Shown here: piece after piece, positions 55,042-63,472 of the stretch
How positions within the stretch are numbered: position 1 is the first letter of the stretch
How the letters are laid out: each line of letters begins with the position of its first letter
Assembly: GCA_021029095.1 (NCBI GenBank)
Contig: JAJOHG010000147.1
Coordinates: 1 to 63,472 of the forward strand
Direction of reading: 5' to 3'
Source of the DNA: Phellopilus nigrolimitatus
Taxonomy: Eukaryota; Basidiomycota; Agaricomycetes; Hymenochaetales; Hymenochaetaceae
DNA length: 63,472 nucleotides
Position numbers and translations under genes: made by a program
The notes under the pieces: model-generated
The model's input: only the letters and a program-made list of their open reading frames with translations
Database searches by the model: none
Told to the model about the DNA's origin: nothing

Positions 55042-55370
55042 ATGGCTCGGATTGCGTGGGCAACATACGAACAACACGTTTGGCTTTTGGAACGCTACCC
55101 ATATTTCCATCGTGCGTACCAGAGAGATACGACAACATTATTCTTTCACTCGCTGTACGACGACTGGTTTCGCGTATTCCCTCCCCGACCTGCAACGGAT
55201 GTCGAGCTTGCGGCCACAAACTATTCGGTGCACGCCGCGCGCATGTATCAAGTTCGAAAGACAGCCCGAGTAAGTGCTTGTGCTTAAGACGTGCGATATA
55301 TAATATTCATTCATTCTTATAGCGTATCAGAAGGTGGTACATAAGGCGTATGGTTCAACTTTATTATTGA
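55042..55370 (+). CDS. Single-domain paralogue of the family, 91 residues
   Basis: Exon 1 (55042-55269, 76 codons) encodes WATYEQHVWLLERYPYFHRA and SLYDDWFRVFPPRPAT, the same module as exon 1 of family gene 1. The intron at 55270-55322 (GTAAGT...TTATAG) has the same phase-0 position. Exon 2 (55323-55370) encodes RIRRWYIRRMVQLYY and stops. The gene thus consists only of the N-terminal, putatively DNA-binding module, ending just after the third helix. If expressed it could compete with full-length relatives; that is inference. Confidence 0.6.
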
Positions 55371-56070
55371 CTTCTGCGGTGACAAGTGAATTGTTTACCT
55401 GCTCGAGAAGGGACGGGTTGATGGGGAAGGCGAATAGCCTCGTATTAAGGGGGGGATAGATGAGGAGGTCGTCTCTTAACAGGCCAATATATTATCATGT
55501 TGATACGAGTGTTGTGCTGGGTGCATTGAGAGCGCCTGCATCACTCTCCTCTTTACAAAAATGTGCGAGCCACATGTCCAAGAATTCGTGGTTGGGAATG
55601 CGATGTCGAGCGTTGCGATCAGGAGATGGAGCGTCATCCGAGAGGTGTGCTTGTCCCACAGAGAAAACGGGGAACGGTGTAATCTTGTCAGAAACGCTGC
55701 GTATTGTGAGAAAGCGCGACTCACAAAATGAACGGCGCACCCTATGTCAAAATCGCTGCGTGTCATGAGTTCATTCCGTATATAGGTCGTACTCGGTAGT
55801 TAGTTCTCACGCCTCGAGCGCTTCCGTGCGCGATGCTGTACGTGTCTTTCACGCACGACGGCACCACTTCCTTCGCTACCAACGACCTTTATTTAGATTC
55901 CACCGACTAATGTAACAGGCCTTATCCTTGATTTGATCTGCCCTGAGGATCCCGAAGTCTCGTTTCACCCTGAATAATGCCGAGGCGAAGAGAAAAAAAA
56001 GTGAGTTGTTGCAGAATTATATGAAGAGCTTATCTCGCAGTCAATTTAGACAATCCTCAACATATTTCGT
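55371..56070. other. Intergenic segment
   Basis: Overlapping frames on both strands at 55460-55770 show no domain. The sequence before 56071 is moderately AT-rich and could hold a promoter. Nothing else recognised. Confidence 0.4.
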
Positions 56071-56425
56071 ATGGCTTTCAGCTTCACATGGGCGACGCCT
56101 GAACAGCGCATATGGCTCCGTGGACACTACCCAGCATTTCATCGCGCGGCCTGCTTGCAAAAAAAAGGGCCTTTTTTCCGTCGCCTTTTCGAGCAATGGT
56201 TTTATGATTATCCCGACCGTCTTCCGACAGACGATGAGCTCTGTGCTGTGGACTACTCGATAGATCTCGCGGCGAGTAGGATTAACTTAAATCAACGCAG
56301 GGTAAGTTACTGAAGTAAAGATAAACTGTTCCAAAAAATATTAACCGAGTTCTTTTTTTCCTATCGTTCAACAGAAAATCCGATTCTACTATGCGTGGTG
56401 TATGACTCAATGCTACATCTACTGA
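56071..56425 (+). CDS. Single-domain paralogue of the family, 93 residues
   Basis: Exon 1 (56071-56301, 77 codons) encodes FTWATPEQRIWLRGHYPAFH and FFRRLFEQWFYDYPDRLPTD. The intron at 56302-56374 (GTAAGT...TTCAACAG) is phase 0. Exon 2 (56375-56425) encodes KIRFYYAWCMTQCYIY and stops. It has the same architecture and intron position as the gene at 55042. The third-helix segment is less canonical (FYYAW for W-F-x-N), so DNA binding is less certain here. Confidence 0.6.
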
Positions 56426-56784
56426 GCTCGCTTTTTGAATGCCGCCGATTCGTTTGTGTCGTATGCTCATCCAGCAAAGAAATAAATATTGTGTCCAATC
56501 CTCATTGCTGTTCCAGAGGTCGCGCAAATACCGCTGATTTAAAGCCGGGCTTCTCCATGGAACTTAGAGAGAAGCAAGTAAACGAAGTACACCTTCTTTT
56601 CTAGTAAAGCAAGCCAGCCACCTTAGCTACGTTCCGTGAGTTCTCCTTTGTGCAGTCTTTGTATTTTGAACTCATAAGAAGTGTATCGTTCTTCTGGTGC
56701 TGTTTCTTTGAGGCTCGTATAGATCTACTTCAAGATCGAAATACTCCCGCTCAGTTCTTCTTTTCTTCTAACGTTGCCACAAAC

Positions 56785-56982
56785 TATAAGATGGAGGCCT
56801 CGCCGAAGTTCGTGAAGTCTGGTGATGCTTGCATCGCCAACCTTATCCCTTCGAAGCCGATGTGCGTTGAGAGCTACAACGAGTACCCTCCTCTCGGTCG
56901 TTTCGCCGTTCGTGACATGAGGCAGACTGTCGCTATTGGTGTCATCAAGTCTGTCGACAAACAAATTTTATTCTTTGAATAA
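56785..56982 (+). pseudogene. EF-1alpha C-terminal fragment
   Basis: The frame [58 protein letters not shown] is unmistakably domain III of translation elongation factor 1-alpha. It covers about 60 of roughly 460 codons, lacks the final Lys-rich tail, and ends in unrelated sequence. The upstream 120 bp do not match. It contains no GTPase domain. Confidence 0.93.
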
Positions 56983-57310
56983 ATGCGCAGTATCGCTACT
57001 TTGTATTTCTGTCTCGGAGGATCTTCAGAAGCATTCCTGTGAGTTTCGAAGACTTCTACATCCCCTATGACCCGCATCGACGTGGAAAGATCGGCCTTTA
57101 GCACGGAAGCACCATCTAAACTTACACTTCTGCTGGGTAGATGAATAGGATGACCGTTCACCTCGTTTCATCCCCCCATATCACCCGCACTACTCCAAAG
57201 AGCGTCTCAATCATTTCTTAAGCACTAGGTACGTCAGAGTCACTCACCTCTAGTATCTAATGGTGATACAACTCATATGTTTGTCTAGCCCAGAACACGC
57301 AGAAACGACG

Positions 57311-58987
57311 ATGCCAGATAACCCGCCGCCTAGAGTCGCGCGCGCGCCAAACCGTGTCCTCGTTTTGTTATTTGTCCTGCTGCTCCGCGTCTCCGCCACT
57401 GTCATTGTCGCTTTTGCCCAGGCTGTAGTCATTGTCTCCGGTCTTGACGTCGATGCCATTTTTTCGGAGACACAGGAATTGCTTGAAGCCTCTTTTACTC
57501 TCGCTGCGGACCTTAATACGCATTGGTATGTGGTCTTCGTAGGGCGAGACGTTGGACTATTTCGCAGCGAGTGAGTGGCCGCTTTTACTTATGAATTTTA
57601 AACTGATGAAATTGTAGAGACGAAGCCACGGCTCTAACAGACGGGGTGCCGGGTCAGTCTATGCAACGATACTCCAGCAGGGCTCAGGCGACACTGGCGT
57701 TCAACGATGCCGTCAGACGCGGGGCCGTTTTCAGGGTCGATATGACCCTCGCCGATTTGGCCGCAACGTATGTACTCTTCATTACACATTCCGCACCAAA
57801 TTCATTCTCACATATTTTTTAGTGCCGATATTCCAACTCGCGTTGTGGACCCTAATCCGTAAGTTTTTTGTATACGTGTATTTTAAGACCCAACGACTGA
57901 CAGGTTACATAGATCGGCTCCTCCCAATGCACGCATGGAATCCGCGGCACAAACGTCATTTATTTATCCCTCGCCTCACCCTGTTGAGCCGTCAACGACT
58001 GCGACTTTTCCAGTCGAAAGGACTTCGTCGTCTAGACATGCTTCTGGCGAATCTTCGCCGAGTGAGGCTCCCCCTGTCCAGGCTCCATTGTCGAGGAGGA
58101 TATCTGCCTGGCTCAGGATGCCAGCGAGTTCTACACCTATTCGCGCCAGGCCGCTGCCATCGCCCGCCATGGCTCACGTTTCAAATACTGCTTCCGCATC
58201 TTTTCCCCTTGCATCTGTGGCATCAAACCGTCCCGTTGCTAACGAAGACAATAATCCGTCGCTGTCATCCATTCCGTCGCTGTCATCCATTCCTACTCCC
58301 GTAGAGTCAACCTCTACACATACGTCTGACGCGACGCACATTGCGGGATCTACTGCCGTAATCCCGCCCGCACCTTCGTATACACCGGCTCGTTCCTCGT
58401 TTCATTCTCTTTCGTCCACGCGTCCGTCCATCGCGCCCGCGCCTCAGTCGCCCACGCTTCAGTCATCCGCGTCCGCGCCTCAGTCGTCCGCGTCCGCGCC
58501 TCAGTCGCCCGCGCACGCGCCTCAATCGCCCGAGTCGACGCCTCAGTCGCCCGCGCCCGCGCCTCAATCGCCCGCGTCTACGCCTCAGTCCCCGGCACCT
58601 GAATATCAGTCTCTCGCACCTGCGCCTCAGTCCCCCGTGTCTGCGACTACAATGCTTACTTCCCACTTTCTGTTTCCTCACGGACCTTCTTCTGTTTCAG
58701 ATCCTTCTGCCGATTTAGCTCCTTCTGTCGGTTCAGCTAGCTTGCCCTCGGATTTAAGCTCAACTGCAGTTTCGGTGGACGATGCTGCAAGCTCTACTGC
58801 TTTTTCAGTGGATGGTACGTCCCGTAGTGACGATGGCATGGGTTTGTCGATAGCCTCGGCGGCGTCCTCGGCGGCGTCCACGGAGTATCCAACGGACGTT
58901 GAGTTTGACACGATTATTTCGCGCTTGCCTACAGGATACACGGGCCTTCCGGATGATCCCCTCAATAATCCTCTTGTACTAGAATAG
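57311..58987 (+). CDS. Viroplasmin/RNase H1 N-domain protein with PQSPA repeats
   Basis: The frame starts MPDNPPPRVARAPN and is followed by a strongly hydrophobic segment (RVLVLLFVLLLRVSA, about residues 15-45), a likely membrane anchor. Next comes HWYVVFVGRDVGLFRSE and, after an intron (GTGAGT at 57571), LTDGVPGQSMQRYSSRAQAT plus LAFNDAVRRGAVF. This is the caulimovirus-viroplasmin/RNase H1 N-terminal fold, which in RNase H1 binds RNA-DNA hybrids. Two more short introns (about 57768-57822 and 57859-57903) lead to a long Ser/Pro/Ala-rich tail with more than ten (A)PQSPA-type repeats (58440-58640). No RNase H catalytic domain is present. The gene appears intact, about 480 residues. Confidence 0.65.
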
Positions 58988-58989
58988 AA

Positions 58990-59555
58990 ATCTGTACAAG
59001 CTGTCATTCTCGTCTCGGATTCGGACTACAGATCCCGTCTTGGTTATGCATACAGTTGTTGATCTTTCTCTGTTTTTTAAAAACTTGCGTACTATGTATC
59101 GTGTGTTGTGCCTACCTTCCATGGTATCTTGCTTTCGCGCTCCCTATTGACTCGGTATTGTCTTCTGTTTTGTAGTATGTCATCCGAATATCAGTGATTA
59201 TATTTGCTCCTTTATAACTACTTGGGTTTGCTGCTTGGAACTCTATGCAACGATGATGCCAGCACAGATCTCATAGAAATCCCAGCTGATTTATCAGTGT
59301 CGAAAATGTCTGAGGCATGAGACACAGGAAGAGATCCAATGAAATGAAACGAGTATTTAAACATAAATAATAATAATATGTAAACCATGAACTTGAAATT
59401 TGAAAGCCGACTACGAGTGAGACATTACAACAGACAGCTGCTCCGATGAATAAATTAACTGTACATCCTCGAGCCCCCTGGGTATAGAGGAGACAGACAT
59501 TTAGCTCGAATGAAACTGGCATGTTTTCGTGATCGTCCCGGTCTTTATTAGATCT
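58990..59555. other. Intergenic segment
   Basis: It is AT-rich. A minus-strand frame at 59271-59660 has hydrophobic stretches but no convincing start context or homology. Possibly the 3' flank of the preceding gene. Confidence 0.4.
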
Positions 59556-59562
59556 GGTGCAA

Positions 59563-59990
59563 GCTCGACTAGTACTGGTCTCACAAAATGTACTCAACAC
59601 TCTCGAGAATGTTGTATATTTCATTGTCCTTGCTCCCCACAACAATGAGCAGTCAGACATGCTTCATTGCATCTTCCAGCACCCTGAACTGACCAAGCTG
59701 GAGCTACGTCGGTACGAGTCAGTCTATATCACTTTGAGTCTTTATGTTAATTAGGGCTTTAGCAACTTCATGAAATGCTCGACTAGTACTGGTCTCACAA
59801 AACGTACTCAACACTCTCGAGAATGTTGTATATTTCATTGTCCTTGCTCCCCATAACAATGAGCAGTCAGACATGTTTCATTGCATCTTCCAGTACCCTG
59901 AACTGAACAAGCTGGAGCTACGTCGGTACGAGTCAGTCTATATCACTTTGAGTCGTTATGTTGATTAGGGCATTAGCAACTCCATGGAAT
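59563..59990. repeat. 214-bp tandem duplication inside the RPN5 fragment
   Basis: Units 59563-59776 and 59777-59990 start GCTCGACTAGTACTGGTCTC and differ at only a few positions, so this duplication is older than the 68-bp and 218-bp ones. 214 is not a multiple of three. Confidence 0.93.
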
Positions 59991-60140
59991 GCTTTACTAC
60001 GCAAGAGCTAATGAGTTGACCAGGAATCGAAGGCATCTAGGGGCAGCTCTTCGCAACATCCACGAGAAGACTGCCTATACCAGCTCAAGCATTACCTAGT
60101 GACAACGAGGACTGGCTACACTCTCATGCGTCGTACATAG
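59563..60140 (+). pseudogene. RPN5 (26S proteasome lid subunit) fragment
   Basis: The frame ENVVYFIVLAPHNNEQSDML and HCIFQHPELTKLEL matches the start of the PCI region of RPN5/PSMD12 (VVYFIVLAPYDNEQSDML). Downstream of the second tandem copy come FTTQELMS, PGIEGI, GQLFATSTRRLPIPAQALPS and NEDWLHSHAS, which continue RPN5 with Trp and Tyr codons turned into stops. The 214-bp duplication interrupts the order. It is a PCI-domain fragment of about 120 codons. Confidence 0.8.
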
Positions 60141-60154
60141 CCTTCCTCTATTGT

Positions 60155-61187
60155 GGCTAGATGAGATAAGAATGGCATTCTCAGGCTCGGAATTTCTCTT
60201 CTGACTATTCCTAGAAGTGCAGCCAACGCTCCATGTAATGGCTGAGTAGGGGAAGGTGTGGGGGTGTGTTTGCGGCGCTTTCGCTTAGGTGACATTGGCT
60301 CACTGGGCGCCAGAGGGTTTAGTTCCTCACAATCGGGATCTGCTATCGGTGCTGGCAGCGCTCAGACACGCTTCGACAATGCTAAGGGGCTCGGTTTCGC
60401 GATGAGACCAAAGCTCTTGAAAGTGGAGACCGTCAGTCTCTTCGACAAACAAGCAGTGTTTTCCACGTCGTTCTCATTCTCCTCATCATCATCAGAGTTC
60501 GGCGGCATGTCATGACTGGTCTCTGTGCTCTCCACAGCTTCTGGGGTACTGCCATTGTTCTCCGGCGTAGCGGGATGTTCGTCGGATGTGCCCTCATCCG
60601 TGTCGTCGTCGACAAGAGTAGGCGTACTGTCTGATGAATGCGTCGAGCGTACTGGACTGGTCCTCCAGCGTGAGACAAGCATGGGGTTCGGGCGCATGTT
60701 CAGCAATCCTGTACGCCTAATTCCATCGCCCACAGGAGGAAGAGAAGGTAACGCAGGCCAGAATGTCTTGTCACGACGGTCGTCACCATCATCATCCACA
60801 GGTTGCTCTTCAGCAGAACTGACTACACTTTCGTCCGTCGCACTTGGCCTTCTTTTGCAGGGTGAGACAGGATCCGCGCGAGAGACAACCTAATACAAGG
60901 TAAGCTCAGTCGATCGCACGGCGGTGCAAATGTCTATATTGTTAACTAACCTAATACAAGGTAAGTTCAGTCGATCGTGCGGCGGTGCAAATGTCTATAT
61001 CTTTAACTAACCTAATACAAGGTAAACTAGTTTAGTGTGTAATAAGTAAAAGTATAATAGAAAGAAATATAATAATGATCGCGCAGCGGTGCGAACGTCT
61101 GAGGCTAGACGAGATAAGACCGGCATTCTCGGGCTCGGTATTCTTCTTCTGACTATTCCTAGAAGTGCGGCCAACGGGTCCATGCAA
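60155..61187. repeat. Direct repeat of about 85 bp, two copies
   Basis: 60155-60238 and about 61101-61187 match closely (CTAGATGAGATAAGAATGGC versus CTAGACGAGATAAGACCGGC; both with TTCTGACTATTCCTAGAAGT). The second lies inside the minus-strand gene fragment described next, so the first is a stray piece of that gene. Confidence 0.8.
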
Positions 61188-61530
61188 AGGAACGTCTTCG
61201 ATGCCTTCAACTTTCACTTCGGGTTCATTGTGCTGGCGAATCTTCATGCTCGGCACACGAGTTCTTCCGCTGAAGCTGGAAATGCTCTTTTGCGGACTGG
61301 CAGGCGAGGCACTGACCTTCTGCCTTTTAGTACCCCGTGCGCGCTCAAGTTCGACCTCCGGCTCCTTCTCCCTGCTTCGCTTGAGTTGGGCCAGTCGTGC
61401 CGTCTTAAGTTTGTCATCGACCGTCGAGATAGAAGCGTGCTCCGAAGGCGTATTCTCTCGAGTGGAGGAATAACGAGATCCTGGGGTCGGATTACGCTGA
61501 GGCTACGAGGCACGGTAGATTGCATAATGT
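60340..61530 (-). pseudogene. Unrecognised nuclear-type protein, probably broken
   Basis: A minus-strand reading in at least two exons has VPRSLSVIRPQDLVIPPLER, a basic stretch, MKIRQHNEPEVKVEGIEDVP and GLISSSLRRSH. An intron contains the 61-bp tandem repeat. Then come SPCKRRPSATDESVVSSAEE, FWPALPSLPPVGDG, a Thr/Asp/Glu-rich disordered region (SDSTPTLVDDDTDEGTSDEH) and LTVSTFKSFGLIAKP at the 3' end. Composition suggests a disordered, basic/acidic nuclear protein. Frame changes are needed near 61300. Not recognised. Confidence 0.45.
60889..61030. repeat. 61-bp tandem repeat, about 2.3 copies
   Basis: CCTAATACAAGGTAAG recurs at 60889, 60950 and 61011, with the interval containing CAGTCGATCG and CGGCGGTGCAAATGTC. 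Each unit includes an acceptor-like TTGTATTAG on the minus strand, so the expansion multiplies a 3' splice site. Confidence 0.92.
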
Positions 61531-61534
61531 CTTT

Positions 61535-62261
61535 TTACCTGTAGATTTGGATGTTTGGTAATGAGAAGACAAATTCGGACAGCATTTTTACTTCAATATC
61601 TTGTTTTTTTCCAATTGTCTTTCCATCCTCGAGGCTGTCCCAGCCCATGTGTCTCAACAATGAGGTTACAAGAAGAGGTAGTTCACTGCGAGTTTAATCA
61701 TTCGGCGGGTAAGCTGTCTTGTCTTCGCACCCGTTTCAGGTTGTACTTGAACAAACCACAGGACTCCACTTGCAGCTCGCAGAAAGCGTGTCCCTAATTT
61801 TCCTCAATATGAATAGTCTTCTTCCTGCTGTGGAACTGTAGAAGTAACATGACCTATAAATTTTCGAAAGTATGTTTACGGCCGCAGAGAAGAGCTCATT
61901 TTATCGTCCATGCGAGTTGGTTCTTGAGATCCAAGTGAAGGAAGTAGTGCCAGGAGGCAAACATGATGCGTGAAAAGATACAAAAGATATAAAAAAGGTG
62001 TTTCGCATTCTATTACGAGCTAAATTGTGTAAAGCACGCCTTGCATAACTAACTTCTTCTGCTTGTGGCTTACTAGGAATAGCTATTTAACGCCACATCA
62101 TGTCGTGCACGTGAGCTGGTTGGTACGCGCTCTCGACCCGCGTCGTTCATCCTTTCGATCCGCGTCGTTCATCCTTTTGACCCACGTCATTCATTCGTCC
62201 GCAACGTTAAAATGTGGAATCTCTCGCTGCATTGCGACCTGCGTCGCGCATACGGGTTGCG
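61535..62261. other. Intergenic segment upstream of the KDZ gene
   Basis: No gene is recognised. Near 62110-62185 a short motif, CGCGTCGTTCATCC TTT, is repeated two to three times with variation, close to the start of the following gene. Confidence 0.4.
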
Positions 62262-63472
62262 ATGTCTGGCTTTAAAAGGCGGAAGGTCGAAGTGTATTGC
62301 AGCCAGGACCTGTCCTCCGGTAGCGAGTCGGACTCAATCTTGTGTCCCCCTCCTCGTCTTGTGGCTTCGACAACCCGAAGCATTTCTAGCTACATAACGC
62401 CCCGCTCTCGTCCCTCCATTCGGCTAACTATAGACAAAGAGGAAGACCAGCTCGTTATGGAGTTGGATGCCCATGTCACTGTCAACACGCCCGAGGAGGC
62501 TTTCGACGAAGAAATGGCCTACTTCCGGCCGATGGACGACAGCGACAGCGAGGACGAAGAGTCCGACATTTTCTTGGGCGTCACTCCGACCCTTTTTGAT
62601 ACCGACGATGTCGCGTCGACCAGCTTCGTACCTGCCTCTTTCGACATTGAAGATGACCTCGACGCTACGGACATATCTGAGTTTGTTGCGAAGAGAGGGT
62701 CTGACAAAAACAAAGTTAGTCTTTTCAGTTCATCCTCAGATTAGTTCTGACTGTCTACGTACAGGTTGGCTCGTTGCTCGACTGGGTCCCGATGCGCGAT
62801 GCGATCCTCGACGAGCTACTTCGACACGACGGTTACATTCATACCCATTGTTTGAATTGCGAGGAAGAGCTCGTCTCGCGCTATCGATGCAAGGACTGCC
62901 ATGGACCCGGGTATATGTGTGGAGACTGTACTGTCCGGACGCACCGTCGCTCTCCGCTTCACCGCATTGACGTGAGTATGTTTTTTTAATACCTGTAGTA
63001 AATGTTTTCCTAACATCTTTTACAAAAGGAGTGGAATGGGTTACACTGGCAGTCTACATCCCTCAAAACGCTCGGTCTCGTCGTTCAACCTGAATCATGA
63101 CTGTTCCGAATCGGTTCCCATATGCCCGGCACCCGAAGGCTCAATCCGGACGATAACTGTGATGGACATCGGTGGAATTCACAGCGTGAATGTCGTGTTT
63201 TGCGGATGCAGCGCTTCGTCCGGTAATGCGGGGCATGCATACGTCCAGTTAATACGACAGCGTTGGTTTCCCGGCTTCGCACAGACTGCCGCAGACGGTC
63301 ACGACCTTCAACTGTCTCGAGGACTTCCACCTCATGACGGTGCAGGGTAAACTGACAGGGTATGATTACTATCAGACCCTTGTCCACAAGACTGACAATA
63401 CAGGAATAAACCCTCCTCCTGTACGTACAATATGCTCGCTTCAAAGCTCGTGCTGATTAATAATCATTTTAA
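62262..63472 (+). pseudogene. KDZ-type transposase, 5' part with CxC2-like cluster
   Basis: The start at 62262 gives a Ser/Asp/Glu-rich exon 1 (62262-62714). Exon 2 (62765-62971) contains LLDWVPMRDAILDELLRHDG and a Cys-rich cluster (CLNCEEELVSRYRCKDCHG, then MCGDCTVRTH, HRI) typical of the CxC2 domain that precedes KDZ transposases. Exon 3 from 63029 continues with EWNGLHWQSTSLKTLGLVVQ, VMDIGGIHSVNVVFCGC and LEDFHLMTVQGKLTGYDYYQ. Two single-base frame shifts appear necessary (about 63089 and 63273), so this copy is probably inactive. The catalytic core lies beyond the right edge. Confidence 0.85.

Noticed and set aside
1..63472. tRNA, rRNA or snoRNA genes
   Set aside because: No cloverleaf-consistent segment with A- and B-box motifs was recognised by eye; a covariance-model scan would be needed to be sure.

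Overview
The window looks like a repeat-rich, accessory region of a basidiomycete (Agaricomycete, mushroom-type) nuclear genome. The evidence is the short GT-AG introns (about 45-90 bp), a KDZ-type transposase gene with a CxC2-like cysteine cluster, a chromodomain Ty3/gypsy remnant, a mushroom-expanded gene family, and many fragments whose closest remembered relatives are basidiomycete proteins. No search could be run, so every family name rests on reading motifs by eye.

Most of the window is not ordinary gene space. It is a mosaic of broken, mostly partial copies of conserved host genes, often joined end to end. From left to right: a coiled-coil protein of unknown identity (twice), SNF5 (three pieces), VPS10/sortilin, IRE1, NAA25/Mdm20 (twice), a small ECL1-like zinc-binding protein (twice), an ankyrin/RCC1 protein, an F-box-like piece, proteasome subunit RPN6, an ABCC transporter, a GT69 (CAP59/CMT1-like) mannosyltransferase, a G-protein alpha subunit, an LRR-like piece, a 1,100-residue Ser/Pro-rich protein, a WRN-type 3'-5' exonuclease, a GEN1/Yen1-like nuclease, Argonaute, EF-1alpha and proteasome subunit RPN5. 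Introns are retained in both orientations, so the copies moved as DNA and not through mRNA.

The borders between fragments carry structure. A hairpin (h1, 12-bp arms, 1-nt loop) is identical in three places and marks the 5' edge of SNF5 pieces. A 53-bp hairpin (h2) marks the 3' edge of both longer SNF5 copies. A third palindrome (h3) precedes one coiled-coil copy. An approximately 600-bp dispersed repeat (R1, with a TATAAAAGCTT box) separates the blocks at 1.1, 7.8, 28.1, 34.5, 40.5 and 44.5 kb. Between 28 and 41 kb two blocks share the order neighbour / h1 / SNF5 / h2 / neighbour, in opposite orientations and with different neighbours.

Genes that look intact or nearly so are: two divergently oriented paralogues resembling helical pore-forming proteins (16.9-18.5 and 21.7-23.4 kb); a four-member family at 44.6-56.4 kb (two full-length multi-domain genes and two 91-93 residue single-domain genes that share the same intron position); and a viroplasmin/RNase-H1-N-domain protein with PQSPA repeats (57.3-59.0 kb). 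One full-length family gene is broken by a solo LTR with a clear 5-bp target duplication. Other mobile elements are a 676-bp non-autonomous hAT-type element with an 8-bp target duplication, a truncated chromovirus with its 3' LTR, and the KDZ gene running off the right edge. No tRNA, rRNA, telomere repeat or CRISPR array was seen.
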